DNA of 64,000 nt from Rhyacophila brunnea (Eukaryota > Arthropoda > Insecta > Trichoptera > Rhyacophilidae): the NCBI GenBank assembly GCA_022495005.1, contig JAGYXB010002073.1, positions 1 to 64,000 of the forward strand, in the 5' to 3' direction. Below are positions 57,501 through 64,000 of the stretch, in pieces (the stretch's first letter is position 1; each line of letters starts with the position of its first letter). The notes under the pieces were generated by a model that saw nothing but the letters and a program-made list of their open reading frames with translations, ran no database searches and was not told the origin of the DNA. A program made the translations under genes and the position numbers.

Positions 57501-59072
57501 TTTTTCCGCTAGGTGCCTCTTTAAAAGAGGCTCAGTAAAGGCTTCACCTTAACAAATTATGTATGTTCAATAAAAAGAATGTTACATTCTTAAATCTTGT
57601 GAATGATTCCTTGAATAAAGAAAATAGTTAATTAAATTATTAGCAAGTTCAAGTATGTTACAACAAAAAATCTTGGAGTGATCTGTGACGTCGGTTAGTA
57701 TAAAATAATTTAATAACTACTTTGATTTCAAATACAAAAAACGATTGCTAATAGTAACGCAATTTAGAAAGCGCTTCTGAGAGTATTGTAAGAATCATCA
57801 GTTAAAATTCATCACAATTATAGCGCCTGTGCACGTTTATGGATTTACTTGCAACAATAGAGTGTATTTTAAACTATCACGACAATAACTGTATACACGT
57901 AAAAGTGCTGACTATCTCTCCAATCTCATTCTTCAAGCGTAAGCGAGATGCAATGTTGTCATCGTATGGTGTTATTTGACAGATTCAGACAGGTTCGGAC
58001 AAGTTCATAGATAATCGGTAGACGTCAAAATATCCTGTGCGGTGTAGTTCGTATTTTTTCCAGCAGGTTCACCACCATCGTTCTTATCGTTGCGCATGCG
58101 CACCGCCATGCAAGTACCAATTATTGCGGGAAAATTCAGAACCTTCCGAACTTTTTTGATACATTCATGCAATCTTGCAACTTGCATGAGAATACGTGTT
58201 TACACATGCATTTCCTTGTTATGGCCGTGATACTATGTACTGTCAGCAGTAAATCCATGCACATATAAATGGGATATAAACATGTATTATCATGCAAGTT
58301 GCAAGATTGCATCCATGGAACAAAAAAGTTCAGTGGCTTCTGAATTTTCATGTGATAGTTGGAGCTTGTGTGATATCTGCGGCTGTGCAGTAGAATAATA
58401 GTGGCGAACCTGCCGAAAAAAATACGGACTGCACCACGCAGCACATTTTGACGTTTACCAATTTTCACAGTAATTGATACTTGCACGGCGATGTGCATGC
58501 ACAGAAGAATAATACTGGCGAACCTGCCGGAAGAAATACGAACTACACCGCACAGAACATTTTGACGTTTACCAATTATCTATAAACCTGTCAAATAGCA
58601 CCATACAATAACATTGCGTTTCGCTTGCGCTTGAAGAATGAGATTGTGAGAGATAGTCAGCACTTTTACACCATGCATGTGTATATTAGCTATCTATTAG
58701 ATATGTTTATAGTGTAATAATAAGGTGTTTCTAAACTTACCTAAACCTAACACAACCTACTTAAGTACCGTGTAACTATGTTGTGGATTTTGATTTGTTT
58801 TTAGTTCTCAAATGATCACAACATAAAAAACGATTTAGTGAACTTCATAATATTTACATATGTATATATTTCAATAGAATTACATGACTTTCTTGAAGTG
58901 ACAAAATTGAATTCACTGTTAAGTACTTACCAATTAAGCAAGTGAAGGCCAAACCGGCTAGTAAAACTTGTAAAAACCATCCATAAGTATCAGTCAATGC
59001 ATCTTTACTGCAGTGTAAAGGAGACCAGTGCGTTCCATTAAGAGAAGTATTATTAATAAGTAGCTCGGACAT
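48475..59072 (-). CDS. STIMATE: STIMATE/TMEM110 homologue, six coding exons
   Basis: Read on the - strand, exons 59072-58931, 56087-55943, 55026-54905, 53349-53153, 50042-49968 and 48564-48475 encode about 256 residues (human protein about 294). STIMATE is a multi-pass ER membrane protein at ER-plasma-membrane junctions that binds STIM1 and promotes store-operated calcium entry. Family hallmarks: RRPWLIWFYDTSKQGMGAF, HMANVWLA, INFLLDSTLG, INFGEYG, QCALYALIM, LAVIMLIIPFFVN, LMFWVTDNFLM and KVRYR. Hydrophobic stretches fall in exon 1 (GWFLQVLLAGLAFTCLI), exon 2, exon 3 and twice in exons 4/5. The phases (1, 2, 1, 0, 0) agree at all five junctions. The ATG at 59072 is chosen because it is the only in-frame start before the first membrane segment. 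The tail after SADE is probably frameshifted (see findings). Confidence 0.95.
48602..49400. mobile_element. hAT remnant interrupted by truncated TTAA element
   Basis: 48602-48789 is a piece of the CAGTGGCGAAGGG family (gcacactaaactttgtcagt, aagccatagtagataatgg). It is broken at TTAA, after which cggcccacatgctcagcg begins a second copy of the TTAA element at 2079-2834. This copy matches through gctaagctacaacatacg and lacks the right arm. It lies in the last STIMATE intron. Confidence 0.8.
49968..50042 (-). CDS. STIMATE: STIMATE exon 5 (LMFWVTDNFLM)
   Basis: A 25-codon exon: acceptor ttttttcag, ILMFWVTDNFLMYRPHPDNT then KIKTK, donor gtaact. It matches human [20 protein letters not shown]. It is too short to stand out as an ORF and was found from the family motif and matching phases on both sides. 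Confidence 0.93.
50180..50410 (-). repeat. Dispersed repeat, inverted partner of 39180
   Basis: The complement shares ggaatattacttctt, gtcgaacagccttc, ctgtggccac and catccaatg with 39180-39440. It lies in STIMATE intron 4. Confidence 0.65.
50548..51022. mobile_element. MITE with CGTTGCCA ends (probable)
   Basis: Left end cagcgttgccatgtctattg with gaaatttcagtaga inside; the right end, complemented, has tgttgccaagtcaaa and aaatttcagtaga. Possible target duplication ctctcacg / gtctcacg (7 of 8) if the right end is taken at 51022. Confidence 0.55.
51325..51562. repeat. Near-perfect 238-bp palindrome
   Basis: Arms of about 112 bp: ctggtgtttgtatcgtaatt to ttctttaggcgcatttggaa on the left and the near-exact complement on the right, around a loop of about 15 bp (tcagatcagagtgta). 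It is a foldback MITE or a recent inverted duplication, in STIMATE intron 4. Confidence 0.9.
52052..52340. mobile_element. hAT MITE, 289 bp, perfect target duplication
   Basis: Ends cagacgtgggcagatacggc and tatatgcccatccctg. Perfect 8-bp duplication gtctattc at 52044-52051 and 52341-52348. The - strand frame across its left part is not a gene. Confidence 0.92.
52738..53132 (+). repeat. Dispersed ~390-bp repeat, copy 2 (STIMATE intron)
   Basis: Diverged copy of 1397-1765 (ttaaggctata, gtctaaaaagatcgtgg, gccgaacgaaatataatttg, gttgaaaattatttgc). It ends about 20 bp from the donor of STIMATE exon 4 (exon edge at 53153). Confidence 0.8.
53153..53349 (-). CDS. STIMATE: STIMATE exon 4 (two membrane segments)
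   Basis: Acceptor is atttcag. Starts by completing the glycine of EYG, then KPASACSWGCQCALYALIMV and LAVWFLSKVGVTDLVLSP, ending LELAVIMLIIPFFVN. Human has GQCALYIVIMIFEK and LKLAIVMLIVPFFVN. Donor gtaagc, phase 0. The + strand frame over this region is only the complement of the exon. Confidence 0.94.
53465..53600 (+). repeat. SINE-related repeat
   Basis: Contains tcagagtatggacctact, gtggctaacattcatttctt and cactctgtggagg, the complement of the body of the SINE at 47640-47825. Confidence 0.65.
53915..54185 (+). repeat. Unsplit copy of dispersed repeat
   Basis: Continuous copy of the repeat interrupted by a hAT element at 45788-46498 (ccatacattgcccagattca, gaccaatgactggctccaaa). It lies in STIMATE intron 3. 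Confidence 0.8.
54905..55026 (-). CDS. STIMATE: STIMATE exon 3 (INFLLDSTLG, INFGEYG)
   Basis: Acceptor is ctttctag. Encodes YIINFLLDSTLGLLIIYAGI and on to HRINFGEY, including a membrane helix. Human has LINFLLDATVGMLLIYVGV and RFGEYG. Donor gtaagt, phase 1. Confidence 0.94.
55159..55385. mobile_element. Partial hAT MITE, CAGTGGCGAAGGG family
   Basis: Starts cagtggcgaagggtggaggt; a second internal start (cagtgtaggtaggcaatgga) at about 55310 resembles the composite at 47229. The right end is not recognised. It lies between STIMATE exons 3 and 2. Confidence 0.6.
55943..56087 (-). CDS. STIMATE: STIMATE exon 2 (RPW..WFYDTSKQ signature)
   Basis: Acceptor is ttattccag. Encodes KRFCEPIYTRRPWLIWFYDT then SKQGMGAFIIHMANVWLA and DPCT, the most conserved part of the family. 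Donor gtacga is weak but is fixed by phase 2, which makes DPCTW-YIINFLLD. Confidence 0.94.
57062..57597. mobile_element. Probable MITE with TGTAACATTC ends
   Basis: The inverted pair tgtaacattctttttattga and tcaataaaaagaatgttaca brackets about 535 bp of AT-rich sequence. A related end (gtatgttcaataaagaatg) occurs in both arms of the large inverted duplication. It lies in STIMATE intron 1. Confidence 0.6.
57815..58700. mobile_element. MITE with GGATTTACT ends, copies 2 and 3
   Basis: 57815-58275 resembles 41023-41420 (cgtaaaagtgctgact, caatctcattcttcaagc, gcaatcttgcaacttgcatg, cagtaaatccatgcacat). 58280-58700 is a second copy in inverted order, partly duplicated itself (aatactggcgaacctgccgg occurs twice in variant form). 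Both are in STIMATE intron 1; the 58136-58498 frame is not a gene. Confidence 0.75.
58931..59072 (-). CDS. STIMATE: STIMATE exon 1 (start codon, first membrane segment)
   Basis: Encodes MSELLINNTSLNGTHWSP, with two N-glycosylation sequons (NNT/NTS and NGT), then a hydrophobic segment GWFLQVLLAGLAFTCLI. Donor is gtaagt; the last base G is phase 1 and joins exon 2 to make LIGKRFCEP, parallel to human LMLKRFREP. Confidence 0.92.
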
Positions 59073-59402
59073 CGCTACGTAAATAATAAATCAAGTAAGT
59101 ATGCGAAGGAGATAGGTAATTCGTCAGTAAATGAGTTTAAAATAATATGCCATCACTGTACTATTACAATAATAACACATGCGCACGTATGCTAATTCTC
59201 ATATAATAACTGCGGTAAAGTTAAACGCACTAAGCATCACACACGTATACCGATAAACTATTTATTTATACAAAAAACTTTCGATCGCATATCGAATAAT
59301 ATTGTATGTGACATATGACATGACGTTTGACATTGACACCACGGAAACGTTGCCGTTTTAATTACAGTATAGTACATGTGAGAAAATATCCATCCAGTCT
59401 TA
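59073..59402 (-). promoter_or_regulatory. STIMATE 5' flank
   Basis: The 330 bp upstream of the STIMATE start codon, before a Harbinger insertion. It should contain the promoter and 5' UTR unless an upstream non-coding exon exists. No TATA box stands out; tgacatgacgtttgacattg and cacgtataccg are the only notable motifs. Confidence 0.3.
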
Positions 59403-60502
59403 TGGTACGTTTACATCTGACACTTATACCGTTATACTTATTTTATGTGTCGGACATAAAATTTCATTTACTGTTTACACCTGCATGGATCTGACATAAA
59501 ATTCTGGTATACTTCTCGTTGAAATAAAGTCTCGACACTTTATTCAATGGCAACATTGGAATAAATATATGCGGTGTTTACATATGATATTGTAATTTAT
59601 TCGGACACTTATTTTGTATACTTCTCAAAAACGTTATGTCAGTTGTCAATATGGGAATGTTAAAAAAGAAAGCAGCGAGTGTTATTATTTTAAGTCTTTT
59701 GGCAACAAAAAGGAGGAAAAAATGGTCTAGATGGGTGCGGGAATGGATTCAGCGACGAGAAGAACTAGGTGCCTTCCGTTTAATGTCAGAGTTTAAAATC
59801 GAAGATCCAACTCAATTTGTGAACTTTAGTTTGCAAGATTGGACCTTTTGCCAAAAACAAGACACACAATTCAGAAATGCGTAGAAGAACGATTAACAGT
59901 AACATTGCGATATCTAGCACTTGATCGTCATTGCATATTCAATATAATATTATCGTACCTAATACGAGTGCAGGTGTGGGCCAAAATGAATTAGGTAATA
60001 CCATTTGAAGCGCATTTTTCTTCACAGAGTGCATCAGAATTAATCGTATGTGCCGAGAACAAGCGATATTTTATTTTCGAACAAAATCCATAGAACACGG
60101 CACATCCGATTTATTTCTCATTGTCTATGATTTTTGACAGATCGCTACAGTACATTTATTAACGTAAACGTTGGGCATACATTCATGGTGTACCTATGAT
60201 TATTGATTGTCCGTTGTTTAAATATGCAATTCACTAGGTACCTGTCAAACTACGAATATTGTGTCAGGTACTTGACATAAAAGTAGACGGTGGTCCAACT
60301 TCGGTGATATATCGCTCCAAGTTCGAACTTGTCGAATACGCGGTGCTTACATTTGCGTATATAAGTAGATTGAATAAGTGGTAGGTGAGAGTCGACACAC
60401 GCAAAATAAGTGGCAGATACAAATATACTTACTGTTTACACTTAAGTGAATATGGTGTCATACATAAATATGACGATATTAGTGTCAAATGTAAACGTAC
60501 CA
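59403..60502 (+). mobile_element. PIF/Harbinger element, 1.1 kb
   Basis: Ends tggtacgtttacatctgaca and, complemented, tggtacgtttacatttgaca (one mismatch). Perfect TTA duplication at 59400-59402 and 60503-60505. It contains the 5' part of a Harbinger transposase gene (59636-59884) and is therefore a deletion derivative. It lies about 330 bp upstream of the STIMATE start. Confidence 0.92.
59636..59884 (+). pseudogene. Harbinger transposase N-terminal remnant
   Basis: An 82-codon frame: a lysine-rich start (MLKKKAASVIILSLLATKRR), then WSRWVREWIQRREELGAF, RLMSEFKIEDPTQFVNF and WTFCQ. The W..REW..RRE..GAF..L..E....DP..F.NF pattern is the N-terminal region of HARBI1-type transposases. The DDE catalytic domain is absent, so the frame is a remnant. 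Confidence 0.75.
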
Positions 60503-60505
60503 TTA

Positions 60506-62049
60506 GACTATAGTACAGATTATAGTACGCGAGAGAAAAGGTCAAATACTATATCAGTAATAGTGTTGGCAGCACTTCTTGGTTCCATCAGCTGTCAGTC
60601 GGTGTCGGTATTGCTGTATTTGAAAATAAGCGTTTCCTTAAAATATTTCTTTTATATTCCGTATTTACCAAAGAGATTAAGAGAGCGTGCAATGTCTGGT
60701 ATTTTCCATTATTTCTTAACTTTATTCTACTAATAAAGTAAAATAAAATATTGAAAATAGTTCCAACTACAATAACATTTCATCTAGGTATATTATTATA
60801 GTACCAGATTTTTTAAAACAAATGTTATGTACCTAGGTACAGTAAAATATTAGCCGGAAAAAAATATTTAGATGGATGACGGTAACAGTTGTAAAAAGCC
60901 ATTGAGAATAATTATGAGGCTAAATATATTGCTTTTATTTTGATCGTATCTATAGTGTTTCATTGGAATCTGCTATCTCAATAAATATATTACCTAGGAA
61001 AATGGTGTCAGTCGCTATGTGCTAGCAACATTATTTATTTCCACTGAAATACTGGCAGCATTAGAATTGTGCATTTTGCTGCGTTTAATTTAAACGGATA
61101 TGAATATTCGATAGGCCGCTTAAATGTCATTAACTTTTTTGTTATGGTTGACAGTGAAGTGAGGTTATTGGAAAAACATAATAAATCATGGATGAAGTGA
61201 TCTGTTGGTTCCCATTAAAATATGAATAATCGGAAGTAAAATTTCCCTAGAGGAAATTTTCAATTAATGTGACCCGTACGATGTCAGCAGTCAATGGTAT
61301 TTGATTTCTAACTCTTCTGTCAAAATTATATTCGCTTGGGTTTGCCGTTTGTACCAGTTCTCTTAACCCGAAGATCTTACGCCTTGTTTTGTAAATTGTG
61401 TTATATATTTGCTTAAAAAATGTGAAAATTATTTTATCAACTAATTATAAGTGGGATACTGGGCGGGCATTGTCAGAATGCTATAACTAGCGGCAAACAT
61501 GATTTCTTGTTGGTGATTTTATCTTAAGTGGTTGGTGTTCATATTATTGTGTATGATAATATTATTATAATCACTTTTATAGTAATTGGTGTGGGAATAC
61601 GAGAGACCTCCGCATTTTAAAACGCAATCACTAACTGATTGATTTAAATAGTTTCTATGTCTAATTTCATTTCTTTTGTGTAGCTGTCAAAAACATTATT
61701 TTTAATTAAAATTAAATTATTGTTCTTTCTTTGGTATTCTTCAACAAATAATGGTTTTCAACAAAATCAATGCAAAGGTCAAAGATTGTTCTTTGTTTAA
61801 ATATTATATTTTTCAATTCTAGTAGGTAGGTAAATTTTGTAGGTATATAACTAAAGGCAAGTCTATATTGATTTAGAACATTTATAATCACAACCTAGTG
61901 AAGAGATAATATAAGACAATATTGAAACCATAGATTATAGGTGTTTGCTTTTAAATGTCTATTTAATTTTAATATTCAAATGATTGTAATAGGTAGGTAG
62001 TTGATTGATTATAAATATTGTAGATAATGTTAAAAACAATTTTATTTGG
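60506..62049. other. Intergenic stretch, no gene recognised
   Basis: AT-rich with no family-level coding match. The frame at 60446-60733 begins inside the Harbinger end and has no recognised domain. Confidence 0.45.
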
Positions 62050-62217
62050 TACAAGTCGGTTATAGGGAATACAGCGGCAAACACATTTTGAAAATAGCCG
62101 ATATACCTACTGGATTATTTGTTAGGTTAACCTAACCTAACCTAACAAATAATCCAGTAGGTATATCGGCTATTTTCAAAATGTGTTTGCCGCTGTATTC
62201 CCTATAACCTACTTGTG
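62050..62217. repeat. 168-bp palindrome with TTAGG-like centre
   Basis: Two arms of about 76 bp (cggttatagggaatacagcg, ttttgaaaatagccgatata, ctggattatttgttaggtt and their complement) meet at aacctaacctaacctaac, four units like the insect telomere repeat CCTAA but with an extra base (CCTAAC, six-base spacing). Single arms occur at 24485-24660 and in the inverted duplication. Confidence 0.92.
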
Positions 62218-62649
62218 CCTTTTATTTATATCCAAATACTTCCTAACATAAGGAATAAAATAACAATTTTATCGATTCCATCATATTAAATAGGTTGGTA
62301 CTAACACTTTTTGGTTTTATAAATACACTACTTATTAATTCTAGAAAGCCTTCCTCACCTAATTAATCTTGAATATGCGCAGATATTTCGTTTAGTGCAC
62401 AGCAATTAGTCAGAGCAATTGTGATTATTGTTACGGTTACCATTCTCAACCAACACTTGAGTACATAGATATAGATTACACGGAAATTACAATTTTCACC
62501 TGCACTAATAAATTTCTTTCGACTATTTATTTTGTGGATGCGCGTATCAAAATTTTAATGAATTTATTTGTAGGTATCCCTTTAATAAATTCATGTAGAA
62601 ATAATCAAATTCAAGCGGTAATAACGGTAGGGGCAGCACTTTCCCTAGG

Positions 62650-63392
62650 TAGTGGTGAAGGGTCGAGGTAGGCTGTTAAGACCTGCCATTAACAGTGCAC
62701 ACTAAACTTCGTTAGTCAAACGTATTTATTTTCATGAACTCTACTATGAGTAGATAGTGTTTTGTAGTAGTTAGTTTATTTAAATTCAATTATACTGCCT
62801 AATCGAAGCCATTGTAGATAATAGTTAAAAAATATTCGTTTATCTATAAAATATCTAAAAGTATGCTATTAAACCATACCTACATGTTACAGATAGTAGA
62901 ATATTTTTGATCGATTATGGTTTGGTTTGGGAAGAACTTAATGAATTAAAAAAAATAACTAACATCATCTGTAATAATACTTATGTACCTATTCTTAATT
63001 CAACGAAATCAAATAAGTATGACTGAAAAAGTATACACTATTTTTGTCGGATTGCCCATAACGCATACCTAGACAAAGTTTGATTTAGGCAGGGTTTATT
63101 TTTTTTATTAAACACCACAACAGGCCGTGAAGCCCAATAATAGTAGTAAAACTCCCAGGCTTGAGGAATTTACAATATATTAGATTATGTAAATATATTT
63201 TGACATCACCGGGAATCGAACCCAGAACTCCGGGATGTAAAGCCAGCGCCTTAGACACTGCACCACGTGAGCTGCCATCTGCAAATTGTATTATTAGTTC
63301 AATGAAAACAATTAATAAGTATGACTGGCAAAGTTTAGTATGTGCACTATTTATGTCGCATATTAAGAGCCTACCTCCACCCCTTGCCGCTG
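62650..63392. mobile_element. hAT MITE, CAGTGGCGAAGGG family, with nested SINE
   Basis: Left end agtggtgaagggtcgaggta, right end ctacctccaccccttgccgctg. The extra length over the 383-bp copy includes a tRNA-derived SINE at 63100-63282. No matching 8-bp duplication was found. Confidence 0.75.
63100..63282 (-). repeat. tRNA-derived SINE, complement strand
   Basis: The - strand starts ggcagctcacgtggtgcagt, with A box tggtgcagtgtctaagg and a perfect B box ggttcgattcc in ctgggttcgattcccggtga. An AT-rich body and a T-run boundary follow. It is the clearest SINE in the window. Confidence 0.8.
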
Positions 63393-64000
63393 ATTAATAC
63401 CATAAAAGAGTTTTATTGTAAACGTCGTTAAGCTAAAATTACGAATGAAGGCTTATTTGGTACATAAGATGTCTGTGATTTGTTTTTCGAATCGAATTCA
63501 TCGGGCATTCATTTATAAATGTTGACCAAAGAACGTTGATTATATTTACACACGTATATAATCAAAGATGTGCTTTGAAGTTCCAAAAATAATCACGTAT
63601 TTGTATGCGAAATTTCCATAATGGACACGTAAGTAAGTCCATAGACGACTTCAAACATGTATTCGTAAATTAGCTAATAAGTAACCCTCAAGTTGATTTG
63701 CAATATTTTTCGTATTAAATATCTATAACAAAATGAAATAAAGTAAAATAATTATGGCCATCGCCTTTATGACTCTCATTGGAGTAGAGTGAGTAGACTG
63801 TTGAGAATGCAATCCTCATACTTTGTTCCATGGGAGACGGCCTCGAATTTAGGGTTTTTTTTAGAATTATTAATAACCATGTCCTTAGGGGTTGGATCAA
63901 ATTTACGTTTTCACTGTAGGGTTTTTGATGTGTGTGCATTGACTCAATTGTTCGGTGTATAAGTTTGGCGGACATACAATCCCCGTAAAAAAAATATTAA
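63393..64000. other. Right edge, no gene recognised
   Basis: AT-rich sequence. An 86-codon - strand frame (63715-63975) has no domain or splice context that I recognise. Confidence 0.4.

Noticed and set aside
60446..60733. 95-codon + strand frame
   Set aside because: Starts inside the Harbinger terminal repeat and shows no domain; likely chance.
61188..61229. Short frame MDEVICWFPLKYE after a possible first-exon context
   Set aside because: Only 13 codons, no donor in frame that leads to a recognised exon; too little to call.
63715..63975. 86-codon - strand frame at the right edge
   Set aside because: No recognised domain, no splice context, AT-rich composition.

Overview
The window is eukaryotic and AT-rich. 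Its genes are split into short exons with GT/AG introns, and it is dense with class II transposons, tRNA-derived SINEs and satellites. The proteins and mobile-element families look insect-like, and a lepidopteran is my best guess; that is inference, with no decisive taxonomic marker. There is no bacterial, viral or organellar gene organisation, and almost all long ORFs are by-products of repeats or lie antisense to exons.

Two conserved genes are supported, transcribed towards each other. At the left, on the + strand, is most of Rab23 (five coding exons, 1790-14526): a complete GTPase core and a C-terminal CaaX box, but without the roughly ten N-terminal codons, whose exon was not found. At the right, on the - strand, is a complete homologue of STIMATE/TMEM110, the ER membrane regulator of store-operated calcium entry (six coding exons, 59072 down to 48475). 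Splice phases agree at every junction of both genes. The last STIMATE exon seems to carry a one-base frameshift in its acidic/serine-rich tail.

The introns and the 34 kb between the genes are a record of transposon insertion. At least twelve hAT-type elements can be delimited by 8-bp target-site duplications (nine perfect, three with one mismatch). There are also two PIF/Harbinger elements (TAA/TTA duplications, one with a transposase remnant), a Helitron with an internal 477-bp higher-order tandem array, a TTAA-flanked long-TIR element, several foldback MITEs, SINE-like units, an RTE-like LINE 3' fragment, and three degenerate hAT transposase coding regions.

The most unusual block is 26.1-34.5 kb: two 1.4-kb inverted arms flank three unrelated tandem arrays (an AAATTC-rich array, a CTGTCTCCAA-like array and a 228-bp satellite). 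The right arm contains a complete hAT MITE with both target duplications; the left arm contains only the first part of that MITE. The inverted duplication is therefore younger than the MITE insertion.

The two genes show no shared pathway or operon-like link. The one curious connection is a diverged 370-390-bp repeat that lies about 20-25 bp from a Rab23 exon and from a STIMATE exon.
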